This document shows, in pieces, positions 28,091-36,725 of a DNA stretch of 64,000 nucleotides. The position numbers and the translations under genes are program-made. Source of the DNA: an uncultured Clostridium sp. (GTDB lineage Bacteria > Bacillota > Clostridia > Clostridiales > Clostridiaceae); contig CACZYK010000001.1 of the NCBI GenBank assembly GCA_902785295.1, positions 23,466-87,465 of the forward strand, written 5' to 3'. Numbering within the stretch: position 1 is the first letter of the stretch; each line of letters starts with the position of its first letter. The notes beneath the pieces are model-generated. The model was not told where the DNA came from. It ran no database searches and saw nothing but the letters and a program-made list of their open reading frames with translations.

Positions 28091-29653
28091 TTAATTTAGT
28101 TCTTCAATTTTACATTCATGCTCTTTTGTTTTAGACTTATAACAAATTCCTACTGCTAGTATTTTTCTTCCTTCATTTTCTTTTATGAATTTCATGGAAT
28201 AATCTTTTTCTTTTATTTGATTTATTGCTTTTTCTACTTTATCATCTTTCTTTAATTCAAGTATTATTGCAGTACCATTTTTCTTTTTTGGGTGAAACAT
28301 AAAATCTGCATAGCCTTTTCCACTCTTTTCTTCACGTTCAATTTTATATTCATTTCTTGCTGAAAGATATGCTAATGTCACTACACAAGATAGACTATTT
28401 TCATCATTATATTGAAGGATTGGTATTTCACTATTATGAATATCATTAATTATTTTTTCCATTGTTTTTGTATCTTTATTAAGTGTTGCCTTTAGCATAT
28501 TTGATGAATTTTTAACTATTGTCATAACTTCTCCAAAAGATTTGTCTTTTAGAGCTTTTTCAAATTCTTTCATAAGTTCTTTATTTGGTATTTTTATTGT
28601 TCCGTCATAATAAGATAAAAAGCCATAAACTATCATAGCTGAATATATTTCTTCTTTTGTTTCAGGTGCATCTTGTCCTGCTCTAAATTCTTCATTTATA
28701 AATATATCTATTGTATTTCCAGCTACCATCTCTATTACATCGTCACGTACTTCTGCTATGTTATATTTTAAATAAAATAATACTTCATCCATCCTTCCAG
28801 TATTAGTCCAATAACTTGTGCAATAATTATCTTCTAGGGCACATACTACTGAACGTGGATTATATAATGCTCTGCCAAAACAATCTTGGTAACCATTATA
28901 CCATTCAGTAATTTCTTTAAATGACATTTGTTTATTTTTTTTACATAAATCTTTTACTTCATTCTCTGTAAAGCCAAAATAATCTGAATATACATAATCA
29001 TTTAGCATTGTATATTCTTTAAACATATTAAGAGCAGAACCTTCAGAATACTTCTTTATAGGTAAAACTCCTGTCATATAACAAAGTGCAACATATGGTT
29101 TATCTTTTAAAAGGTTTCTCAAAAATTCTAAAAAGTCCTTTTGATTTTCCTTATATAAATCATGGCTAAATATATAATCCCATTCATCTATTATAAATAT
29201 AAATTCTTCCTTAGTTTCTAAAAACATTTTGTATAGTGCTTGGTTTTGTTCAATTTTTTTATCTTTAAATATTTCTGATATATCCTTTTTTATTTGGGTT
29301 TCTATATTATTAATATAATTACTATATTCTAATCCATCACTTGGTATATCACTAAATGAAATATTTATAACATTATATTTATTTATGTTTTCTAAATAAG
29401 ATTTACTTTTGCTTATATTAAATTTATCAAAAATATCTTTTGAATTATAGTTTTTAGTATAATAAGCTCCAAGCATATTTATTATTGAAGACTTACCAAA
29501 TCTTCTTGGTTTTGTTATGCAAACATAACATGCTGATGTGCCAATTAAATTATTAAACTTATCTATTATTGAGGATTTATCAACAAAATACTTAGATTTT
29601 ATTAACTTTTTATAATTTTTAAGTGCTGTATTTGTATTTAAATAAATAGACAT
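28091..29653 (-). CDS. AAA-ATPase/PD-(D/E)XK (DUF1703-type) protein, intact copy
   Basis: A 520-residue protein, strongly similar over its whole length to the broken copy at 23500. Domains: N-terminal KYFVDKSS, PRRFGKSS (P-loop-like), FIIDEWDYIF (Walker B-like), a central helical region with YWTNTGRMDEV, and a C-terminal nuclease-fold domain with GYADFMF and IILELKKDD. Start set at ATG 29653 because the paralogue starts at the same residue and GCAGGTG lies upstream; the ORF extends seven codons further. Recent duplication with its neighbour is evident. Biological role unknown. Confidence 0.85.
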   Translation of the reverse strand: MSIYLNTNTALKNYKKLIKSKYFVDKSSIIDKFNNLIGTSACYVCITKPRRFGKSSIINMLGAYYTKNYNSKDIFDKFNISKSKSYLENINKYNVINISFSDIPSDGLEYSNYINNIETQIKKDISEIFKDKKIEQNQALYKMFLETKEEFIFIIDEWDYIFSHDLYKENQKDFLEFLRNLLKDKPYVALCYMTGVLPIKKYSEGSALNMFKEYTMLNDYVYSDYFGFTENEVKDLCKKNKQMSFKEITEWYNGYQDCFGRALYNPRSVVCALEDNYCTSYWTNTGRMDEVLFYLKYNIAEVRDDVIEMVAGNTIDIFINEEFRAGQDAPETKEEIYSAMIVYGFLSYYDGTIKIPNKELMKEFEKALKDKSFGEVMTIVKNSSNMLKATLNKDTKTMEKIINDIHNSEIPILQYNDENSLSCVVTLAYLSARNEYKIEREEKSGKGYADFMFHPKKKNGTAIILELKKDDKVEKAINQIKEKDYSMKFIKENEGRKILAVGICYKSKTKEHECKIEELN

Positions 29654-29667
29654 TTTCTTTTCACCTG

Positions 29668-29730
29668 CTTTCATTAATAATTTAAGTATATATTTTCTTT
29701 ATAATTTTATATTATTTAAGTAAAAACTTT
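29668..29730. repeat. Upstream repeat of DUF1703-type genes, copy 3
   Basis: Matches 25078-25140 and 23236-23300 over about 60 bp; lies immediately upstream of the intact gene's start. Confidence 0.6.
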
Positions 29731-29752
29731 TAAATTTGAATTTATTATTTGT

Positions 29753-30541
29753 TTAAATTTTTAAGTTGTATCTTATAAATGCAATAATAAAATATATTAT
29801 TTGGCATATAAAACATATTGCTAGTATTCCTGAAACTATTGAACTTGTTATTCCTAAAGCATATGTAATGTATTTTATTGCTGGTTTTACTAAAGATATT
29901 AAGGCAATTATTATTGTTACTTCAATAAGTCCAATTCCTGATGTTTTTATATCAGGTAAAGATAGTGTCATATGAACTGCTATCATTGATATTAGTATAA
30001 TGTATATTAAAAATTTTATGTTTATTATATCTTGACTTATTAATGATTTTATTAGTAATTTTGATATGCTAAAGAAATATTCAAAAAATCCTATATCCAT
30101 TGAAATGGATTTTACTCCTTCTTTTACTATTGTTATAACATTTGGCTCTAATAAATATGTTAATAAAACTATGACTAATGTTCCTGAGATAAATGGTCCT
30201 ATACCAACTAAAAGCATTCCAATTGAGTTTGTTATTCTTCTTTTTTTAATTCCCCATGAAACATAGCCTAATGTTACTGTTCCATCTCCATTTTCTTTTA
30301 CTTTTGTTGGGAAAAACTTAGTGTTATAAACTTTAAAACCAAATATTTTTGCCATAATATAATGCCCAAATTCATGTATTGGAGTTCCTATAAAGGAGCT
30401 TATCCCATTAACCTTATACTTTCCAATTCTAGCTAAAAGTGTACAAGAAAGTTGTTTTATATATCCTAAAGCAATACCTACTATTACAACTTGAAGGATT
30501 AATATGCTCCATTGTACTAAAATTTCCTTCAAAAATCCCAC
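29753..30541 (-). CDS. M50-like membrane zinc metalloprotease
   Basis: A 262-residue integral membrane protein with five or six hydrophobic segments. The zinc motif H56-E-F-G-H60 (GTPIHEFGHYIMA) sits in a membrane-proximal segment, as in site-2 proteases of the M50 family. A following beta stretch (VTLGYVSWGIKKR) and a glycine-rich membrane helix (LLVGIGPFISGTLVI) fit the fold, although the usual distal LDG motif is not clear (SLPDIKTSG may supply the aspartate). It would cut membrane proteins or act as a non-proteolytic relative. Monocistronic; substrate unknown. Confidence 0.75.
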   Translation of the reverse strand: MGFLKEILVQWSILILQVVIVGIALGYIKQLSCTLLARIGKYKVNGISSFIGTPIHEFGHYIMAKIFGFKVYNTKFFPTKVKENGDGTVTLGYVSWGIKKRRITNSIGMLLVGIGPFISGTLVIVLLTYLLEPNVITIVKEGVKSISMDIGFFEYFFSISKLLIKSLISQDIINIKFLIYIILISMIAVHMTLSLPDIKTSGIGLIEVTIIIALISLVKPAIKYITYALGITSSIVSGILAICFICQIIYFIIAFIRYNLKI

Positions 30542-30611
30542 CTCTTTTTATCAAAATCCCATATTGTTTAAAATTAATATTTAACTTTATATTAAATATC
30601 TAGTTATGCCC

Positions 30612-31175
30612 TTAATCTAATAAATCTAAATCTTTTAATGATATACCTAAATTTGAAAATACTACAGATTTTATAGTGTCAGAAAAGTTATATTTTCCTG
30701 ATAAAACATATTTTTTAGTAGAAATATCTATATTATATACATTTGTTACTTTATTAAGAGGGTCAACTATCCAATATTCAGATACACCATATCTTTGATA
30801 TAGTTTAAATTTAGTTATCAAGTCATCATCTCTATTAGATGATAGTATCTCTATAATTAATTTAGGAATTCCTACAATACCTCTACGACATTCATTAGAT
30901 TTACTGCAATATACCATTAAATCTGGTACAACTTCATTATCTGTATTCCTTAAAAAATCTAATAACTCATCATTATTTCTAGTATCTATAACTTTGTTAG
31001 TTAAATATAAGGATGTTTCATTTAATACATTACATACACTATCTTTAAGATAAGTACCTAGCTTATTTGCCAAATAAAATTCTATCTTCATATGATTTAA
31101 ACTAGGTCTTGGGGACATTAAAGTTACACCATCTATTCTCTCCATTTTAAAATAATTATTATTAATGTATTCCAT
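30612..31175 (-). CDS. Uma2-family (DUF820) putative endonuclease
   Basis: A 187-residue protein with the Uma2 restriction-like fold: RIDGVTLMSPRPSLNH at the N-terminus, VVPDLMVYC (catalytic D), PKLIIEILS (E) and KFKLYQRYGVSEYWIVDP, where the lysine completes the PD-(D/E)XK-like site. Family members are common in cyanobacteria and some Firmicutes and are of unknown function. Start ATG 31175 with GGAGATGA upstream. Confidence 0.9.
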   Translation of the reverse strand: MEYINNNYFKMERIDGVTLMSPRPSLNHMKIEFYLANKLGTYLKDSVCNVLNETSLYLTNKVIDTRNNDELLDFLRNTDNEVVPDLMVYCSKSNECRRGIVGIPKLIIEILSSNRDDDLITKFKLYQRYGVSEYWIVDPLNKVTNVYNIDISTKKYVLSGKYNFSDTIKSVVFSNLGISLKDLDLLD

Positions 31176-31256
31176 AAAATCATCTCCTATCTCATATCTA
31201 AAATTAATTTTTGACTATGGTCATTACTTCTTTAAATAACTAATTTTTATAAATCT

Positions 31257-31320
31257 TTCTCAAATTCTTTATTAGGTATAATAATTATATATTATTATCT
31301 TCTTTCTGTAAAAGGAACTA
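31257..31320. repeat. 64-bp repeat, remnant of a DUF1703-type gene (copy B)
   Basis: Second copy of the sequence at 26993-27056, lying between the Uma2 gene and the polyamine operon terminator. Confidence 0.6.
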
Positions 31321-31334
31321 ATTTAAATTTTCTG

Positions 31335-31373
31335 AAAAAAATAACATAGCAAGTAAATTTACTTGCTATGCTT
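31335..31373 (-). terminator. Terminator of the polyamine operon
   Basis: Perfect 13-bp arms around ATAGCAAGTAAATTTACTTG (31345-31370), with a T-rich tract on the minus strand side, 40 bases past aguB. Confidence 0.85.
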
Positions 31374-31411
31374 TATCATATACTTTCTTCTCCACATAAG
31401 CCATCATACTA

Positions 31412-32290
31412 TTATTTACTTGTTATGTCCATATATTTATCTGGTCTTCTATCTCTAAAGATTCCCCAGCTTAGTCTATCTTCATAATTTGAATCTAGGT
31501 CAATTGAAGCACAGATAACATCTTCTTCTTCTCTTCCTAACTCCTTAACTATTTCTCCTGTGTCGTCTGTTATAAATGAGGAACCATAAAATAATAGTTG
31601 TGATTCTTGGTTGTCATTTTCTTTGCAAGGTGTAACTTTTTCTAGTCCTACTCTATTCGCAGCTACAACAGGAATTAAGTTTGCAGCTGAGTGTCCTTGC
31701 ATACATCTTCTCCAATGTGGCATGCTGTCTCTTTCTAGTATAGGCTCACTTCCTATTGCTGTTGGGTAAAATATTATTTCTGCTCCATTTAAGGTAAGGG
31801 CTCTTGCTGTTTCTGGAAACCACTGGTCCCAGCATATTCCTATACCAATATTTGCAAATCTAGTTTTAAATACCTTAAATCCTGTATCTCCTGGGGTGAA
31901 GTAAAACTTTTCTTGATAAAAGTGGTCATCTGGGATATGTGTCTTTCTATAAATTCCTAAGATAGAGCCATCTGCATCAATAACAGCAATGCTATTAAAT
32001 AAGGTGTTTCCGCTTTTTTCATAAAAGCTTATTGGAAGTACCACATTAAGCTCCTTTGCTATATTTTTAAAGTGATTTATTGCTTTATTATCTTCAGGAG
32101 TACTTGCAAAGTTATAATAATCATATCTTTTTTCTTGACAGAAATATTGTCTTTCAAATAATTCTGGCAATAATATAATATTTGCACCTTTTTTTGCTGC
32201 TTTTCTTATAAGTTCTTCTGCCTTATTTATATTTTCTTCTACAACTTTTGAGCATTTCATTTGAACTGCTGCTACAACTACATTTCTCAT
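31412..32290 (-). CDS. aguB: N-carbamoylputrescine amidohydrolase
   Basis: A 292-residue nitrilase-superfamily enzyme converting N-carbamoylputrescine to putrescine, CO2 and ammonia. The catalytic triad is visible: E in LLPELFE (about 43), K in YRKTHIPD (about 120) and C in GICWDQWFPE (about 157). Length and motifs match bacterial and plant AguB closely (PHWRRCMQGHSAAN, SWGIFRDRRPD). Last gene of the polyamine operon, following agmatine deiminase, which supplies its substrate. Start ATG 32290 with AAGGAAGGTGG. The 90-bp gap before it contains a partial duplication of the aguA 3' end. Confidence 0.95.
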   Translation of the reverse strand: MRNVVVAAVQMKCSKVVEENINKAEELIRKAAKKGANIILLPELFERQYFCQEKRYDYYNFASTPEDNKAINHFKNIAKELNVVLPISFYEKSGNTLFNSIAVIDADGSILGIYRKTHIPDDHFYQEKFYFTPGDTGFKVFKTRFANIGIGICWDQWFPETARALTLNGAEIIFYPTAIGSEPILERDSMPHWRRCMQGHSAANLIPVVAANRVGLEKVTPCKENDNQESQLLFYGSSFITDDTGEIVKELGREEEDVICASIDLDSNYEDRLSWGIFRDRRPDKYMDITSK

Positions 32291-32305
32291 ATGTTTTCCA
32301 CCTTC

Positions 32306-32403
32306 CTTTAAATTATTTTGGAATTTACTAATAAATATTTATTTTCAACAAAATTTAAATATCTTTTTTCCTTCCTTTAAATTATTCTGGAATTTGCTGG
32401 GTT
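32306..32403. repeat. Duplicated 29-bp aguA 3' end/ribosome site
   Basis: On the minus strand AAATTCCARAATAATTTAAA plus GGAAGG occurs twice about 60 bp apart, differing at two positions. The first copy ends aguA; the second provides the ribosome site of aguB. Confidence 0.7.
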
Positions 32404-33476
32404 ATGCAATGTATGTTTCCCCCACCAACAATTATATCTCTTGCATAAATTGGAACTATATTTCTATCTTTAAATAAATCACTTAATATTTCTACTGCTA
32501 GTTTATCATTTTCATCATTAAATTGAGGGACAATAATAGAGTTATTTGATATATAAAAGTTAACATAGCTTGCTGCTAATCTTTCGTTAACTTCTCTCAT
32601 GTCCTCCCCTTCTTCAAATTCAAATCCAGCTAGTTCTTCTTCTGTGATGCATATATGTTTTTTAGGGATAGGTAATTTTGTTATTTTAAACTTTCTTCCT
32701 TTTGCATCAGTTTCACTAGATAATATATCATAACATTCCTTTGACATTTTATATTGCTCATCTTCTTTATCGTCTGTCCAAGCTAGCACAACGCTTGCTG
32801 GTTCCACAAAGGCACATACATTATCTACATGTTCATTGGTTTCATCATTATATATGCCATGTTTTAGCCAAATTATTTTTTCTGCACCTAGGTATTTTTT
32901 TAAATTATCTTCTATTTGAAGTTTACTTAAATTAGGATTGCGTCCTTTACTTAATAGACAAGCCTCTGTAACTATTACTGTTCCTTCACCATCACTATGT
33001 ATTGAGCCACCTTCAAGAACAAAGTGTTTTGCATCATATGCTTCATATCCTAGTTTTTCACATACAGAAGAGGCAAGCTTTGAATCTTTATCCCAGTTTT
33101 TATAAAGACCATCAAATTCTCCACCCCATGCATTAAACTTCCAGCAAACTCCTCTTACATCTCCCTTATCATTAACAACAAAGGTTGGACAAGTGTCTCT
33201 TGCCCAAGCATCATCTGATTCAGTTTCTATTATTTTTATTTTATCAGATAGCATATTTTTAGCAGATTCTTTAACATCACTTTCTACTAGCATATATACC
33301 TCTTCGCTTTCTGAGATTGCTTCTGCAACATTTTTAAAGGCTTCTCTTGCTTTTTTTGCACCATATGTCCATGAACCTGGTCTTTTAGGCCATATCATAA
33401 TACAGCCTTTATGCTTTTCAAATTCTCCTGGCATTCTAAATCCATCACTTTTAGGTATTGTCTTTAACTCTTTCAT
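32382..33476 (-). CDS. aguA: Agmatine deiminase
   Basis: A 364-residue enzyme of the guanidino-group modifying family that hydrolyses agmatine to N-carbamoylputrescine and ammonia. Hallmarks: GFRMPGEFEKHKGC, WPKRPGSWTYGAK, DDAWARDTCP, the catalytic histidine in EGGSIHSDGEG and the catalytic cysteine in GGGNIHCITQQIPE at the very C-terminus. Start at ATG 33476 with AAAGGAAG; two bases follow the nspC stop, so it is translationally coupled. Cytoplasmic; part of the arginine-to-putrescine arm. Confidence 0.96.
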   Translation of the reverse strand: MKELKTIPKSDGFRMPGEFEKHKGCIMIWPKRPGSWTYGAKKAREAFKNVAEAISESEEVYMLVESDVKESAKNMLSDKIKIIETESDDAWARDTCPTFVVNDKGDVRGVCWKFNAWGGEFDGLYKNWDKDSKLASSVCEKLGYEAYDAKHFVLEGGSIHSDGEGTVIVTEACLLSKGRNPNLSKLQIEDNLKKYLGAEKIIWLKHGIYNDETNEHVDNVCAFVEPASVVLAWTDDKEDEQYKMSKECYDILSSETDAKGRKFKITKLPIPKKHICITEEELAGFEFEEGEDMREVNERLAASYVNFYISNNSIIVPQFNDENDKLAVEILSDLFKDRNIVPIYARDIIVGGGNIHCITQQIPE

Positions 33477-33478
33477 AA

Positions 33479-34600
33479 TTATAATCTTCCTTTAAAATCT
33501 TTATATCCAAAACTTTTAATTACTTCACATTGATTATTACTATGCATTACTGCAATGGATGGAAGTGGGATTCCATTAAATGTATTATTTTTAACCATAG
33601 AATATATAGCCATATCCTCAAAATATAATTTATCTCCTACCTTTATTTCTCTGTCAAATGAATAATCTCCTATAATGTCTCCTGCTAAACAAGTATATGA
33701 AGATAAACGATAGGTGTATTTTTTTTCATTAGGTTTTCCACTATCTTTAAGAGGTGGTCTATATGGCATTTCTAGTACATCTGGCATATGGCAAGCAGCT
33801 GAGGCATCTAATATAAGTATATCCATTCCATTATGAACAATATCTAAAACCTCTGTTACTAAATATCCAGCATTTAAAGCTATTGCTTCCCCTGGCTCAA
33901 TATAAACTTGCAAATCATATTTTTCTTGTATATTTTTAATTAATTTTTTTAATAAATCTACATCATAATCTTCTCTTGTAATATGGTGTCCACCACCTAT
34001 GTTAAGCCATTTCATTTTGTATAGATATTTCCCAAACTTTTCTTCAACTACTTTTAAAGTTTTTTCTAAATCATCTGAATTTTGTTCACATAGTGTATGA
34101 AAGTGTAAGCCTTCTATATCATCTAATAAATCTTCTCTAAAATTACTTAATGTAACTCCAAGTCTTGAACCTTCAGCACAAGGGTCATATATTGCATGGC
34201 CCTCTTCTTGTGTTGAACATTCTGGGTTTATTCTTATTCCTACACTTATTTTAGAACATATACTTTTGTATTTTTCATATTGACTAAAAGAGTTAAAGCT
34301 AATATGGTCACATATTTTTACTATTTCTTTTATGTCCTCTTCTTTAAAAGCTGGTGCATATACATGGTTTTCTTTATTCATCTCTTCTTTTCCAAGTCTA
34401 GCTTCATACAAGCCACTTGAAGTTGTTCCACTAATATATTTTTTTATAAGTGGATATTCATAATAACAAGAAAATGCCTTTTGAGCTAATAATATTTTAC
34501 AACTTGTATCTTTTTCTACATCTTGTAGGATTTCAAGATTTTTAATTAATTTCCTCTCATCTATAACATAACAAGGTGTTTTTAATTCGTTTATTTTCAT
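33479..34600 (-). CDS. nspC: Carboxynorspermidine/carboxyspermidine decarboxylase
   Basis: A 373-residue fold-III PLP decarboxylase of the DABA/ornithine family. The PLP lysine lies in ILLAQKAFS (about 42), the glycine-rich phosphate loop in LNIGGGHH, EPGEAI is the conserved EPG motif, and the C-terminal half supplies DASAACHMPDVLEMPYRP, characteristic of NspC. It removes the carboxyl group from carboxyspermidine to give spermidine. It follows the dehydrogenase that makes that substrate, start to stop, with GAGG before ATG 34600. Confidence 0.93.
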   Translation of the reverse strand: MKINELKTPCYVIDERKLIKNLEILQDVEKDTSCKILLAQKAFSCYYEYPLIKKYISGTTSSGLYEARLGKEEMNKENHVYAPAFKEEDIKEIVKICDHISFNSFSQYEKYKSICSKISVGIRINPECSTQEEGHAIYDPCAEGSRLGVTLSNFREDLLDDIEGLHFHTLCEQNSDDLEKTLKVVEEKFGKYLYKMKWLNIGGGHHITREDYDVDLLKKLIKNIQEKYDLQVYIEPGEAIALNAGYLVTEVLDIVHNGMDILILDASAACHMPDVLEMPYRPPLKDSGKPNEKKYTYRLSSYTCLAGDIIGDYSFDREIKVGDKLYFEDMAIYSMVKNNTFNGIPLPSIAVMHSNNQCEVIKSFGYKDFKGRL

Positions 34601-35860
34601 CTATTCAACCTCTACTGGATTTTCACATACAACCCAAGGAAGTCCCCACTTATTAAGTGCTTCCATAAATGGGTCTGGATCAAATTCTTCAACATTAAAT
34701 ACGCCTTTTTTATTCCATACTCCATTAACAACTAGCATTGAGCCTATCATTGCTGGTACTCCTGTAGTGTATGATATTGCCTGTGAGCCAACTTCTTTAT
34801 AACATTCTTGATGGTCACATACATTGTATATATAAATAGTTTTTTCTTTTCCATCCTTTATACCTTTAAATATACAACCTATGTTAGTTTTACCTACTGT
34901 TCTAGGTCCTAGTGATGCTGGGTCTGGTAATAATGCTTTTAAAAATTGAATTGGTACTATTTCTTTACCTTCAAAGTTAATTGGTGATGTAGATAACATT
35001 CCTACATTTTCTAAACACTTCATATGTGTTAAGTAGCTTTGACCAAATGTCATAAAGAATCTTATTCTCTTTATTCCTGGTATGTTTTTAGCTAAAGATT
35101 CTATTTCCTCATGATGAAGAAGGTACATATCTTTTTTACCTACTTCTGGGAAGTCATATTCTCTTTTTACTTCCATTGGTTTAGTTTCAACCCAATGACC
35201 ATCTTCCCAATATGAACCGTTTGCTGATACTTCTCGAAGATTTATTTCAGGATTAAAGTTTGTAGCAAATGGATAACCATGGTCTCCACCATTACAGTCT
35301 AAAATATCTATGTAATGTATTTCATCAAAATAATGCTTTAGGGCATAAGCTGAAAAAACACTTGTTACTCCTGGGTCAAATCCACTTCCAAGTAATGCTG
35401 TAAGGTTTTTATTTTTAAATTTTTCTTGGTATGCCCATTGCCATGAATAATCAAAATAAGCTGTAAATCCTTTTTCTTTACATCTTTTTTCATATACTTC
35501 TCTCCACTCAGGGTCATCAGTGTCTTCTGCTTCATAATTTGCAGTATCAATATAGTTAACTCCAGCTTCAAGACAAGCGTCCATAATTGTTAAATCTTGA
35601 TAAGGAAGCGCTACATTTAAAACAGCATCTGGCTTATATGAATTAATAAGTGCTACTAATTCCTCTACATTATCTGCATCAACTTTAGCTGTTGTAATGT
35701 TTGTCTTTGTACTACCTTGAAGCTTTTCTTTAAGGGCATCACATTTAGATTTAGTACGACTAGCTATCATAATATCTGTAAATACCTCACTATTTTGACA
35801 ACACTTATTGATTGCCACTGAAGCAACTCCACCACAACCTATAATCATTAATTTACTCAT
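34601..35860 (-). CDS. Carboxyspermidine dehydrogenase (saccharopine dehydrogenase-like)
   Basis: A 419-residue NADPH-dependent enzyme: Rossmann motif GCGGVASVAINK at 8-19, and saccharopine-dehydrogenase-family segments (YQDLTIMDACLEAGVNYIDTAN, GSGFDPGVTSVFSAYA, PEINLREVSANGSYWEDG). It condenses putrescine with aspartate semialdehyde and reduces the adduct to carboxyspermidine. The gene is called CASDH, casdh or lys1 in different genomes. Its product feeds the decarboxylase immediately downstream. Start at 35860 overlaps speE by 8 bases, with GAGGAGG upstream. Confidence 0.92.
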   Translation of the reverse strand: MSKLMIIGCGGVASVAINKCCQNSEVFTDIMIASRTKSKCDALKEKLQGSTKTNITTAKVDADNVEELVALINSYKPDAVLNVALPYQDLTIMDACLEAGVNYIDTANYEAEDTDDPEWREVYEKRCKEKGFTAYFDYSWQWAYQEKFKNKNLTALLGSGFDPGVTSVFSAYALKHYFDEIHYIDILDCNGGDHGYPFATNFNPEINLREVSANGSYWEDGHWVETKPMEVKREYDFPEVGKKDMYLLHHEEIESLAKNIPGIKRIRFFMTFGQSYLTHMKCLENVGMLSTSPINFEGKEIVPIQFLKALLPDPASLGPRTVGKTNIGCIFKGIKDGKEKTIYIYNVCDHQECYKEVGSQAISYTTGVPAMIGSMLVVNGVWNKKGVFNVEEFDPDPFMEALNKWGLPWVVCENPVEVE

Positions 35861-36719
35861 TTCTCTTTTCCTCCTCTTCTTCTAATAAATCTTCTACGTA
35901 TTTTGGAAGCATAAATGCTCCTCTATGTAAATTAGTTGTATAATACCAGGTTTTTATTCCTCTTTCTTTCCATCTCTTTTCATCTAAATCATTAAGTGGA
36001 TGATATTTTTTAGAAGCAAAGCCAAATAGCCAATAACCTGATGGACATGTAGGAATATGTGCTTGATAAACTCTGCTTATTGGGAAAGAACGATATGCCT
36101 TTCTATGCATTTGCCTACAAGCTTCTTCATCCTCATCATAAAAAGGACTTCCATGTTGATATACCATGATTCCATCATCTTTAAGTGCTTTATAACAACT
36201 TCCATAAAATTCTTTTGTAAATAACCCTTCTGTATGTCCAAATGGGTCTGTGCTATCATTTATTATTAAATCATATTCATTTTTCTTATTACGTAAAAAC
36301 CTTAACCCATCTTCATAATAAACATTAACACGAGGGTCTTGAAGCCCTATTGCTATTTCAGGAAATATTTTTTGACAAACATCTACAAACATCTTATCAG
36401 TTTCAACCACATCAATCTGCTCAATATTATCATAGTAAGTAAGCTCTTTAGCTACTCCTCCATCTCCCCCACCAATTATTAATACCTTTTTTACATTAGG
36501 ATGAACTGCCATAGGTACATGGGTCACCATTTCATCATAAATAAATTCATCCTTTTCTGAAAATACAATTTCTCCATCTAATGTTACAAATTTACCAAAT
36601 TCTATAGAATCAAAAACATCTATTCTTTGATATTCGCTTCTGCCACTAAATAATTGTTTTTCTACCCTTATTGATATCTTTGCATTATCAGTATGAAGCT
36701 CTGAAAACCACATTTCCAT
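35853..36719 (-). CDS. speE: Spermidine synthase-type aminopropyltransferase
   Basis: A 288-residue aminopropyltransferase. Visible: YQRIDVFDS, TLDGEIVFSEKDEFIYDEM, the GGGDGGVAKE cofactor loop, VVETDK (ribose-binding acidic residue) and DSTDPFGHTEGLF (catalytic aspartate region). It transfers aminopropyl from decarboxylated SAM to putrescine or a similar amine such as agmatine. No SAM decarboxylase gene lies in the window, and the operon also encodes the carboxyspermidine route, so its true acceptor here is uncertain. Ribosome site AAAGGAG overlaps the speA stop. Confidence 0.93.
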   Translation of the reverse strand: MEMWFSELHTDNAKISIRVEKQLFSGRSEYQRIDVFDSIEFGKFVTLDGEIVFSEKDEFIYDEMVTHVPMAVHPNVKKVLIIGGGDGGVAKELTYYDNIEQIDVVETDKMFVDVCQKIFPEIAIGLQDPRVNVYYEDGLRFLRNKKNEYDLIINDSTDPFGHTEGLFTKEFYGSCYKALKDDGIMVYQHGSPFYDEDEEACRQMHRKAYRSFPISRVYQAHIPTCPSGYWLFGFASKKYHPLNDLDEKRWKERGIKTWYYTTNLHRGAFMLPKYVEDLLEEEEEKRNE

Positions 36720-36725
36720 TACTTG

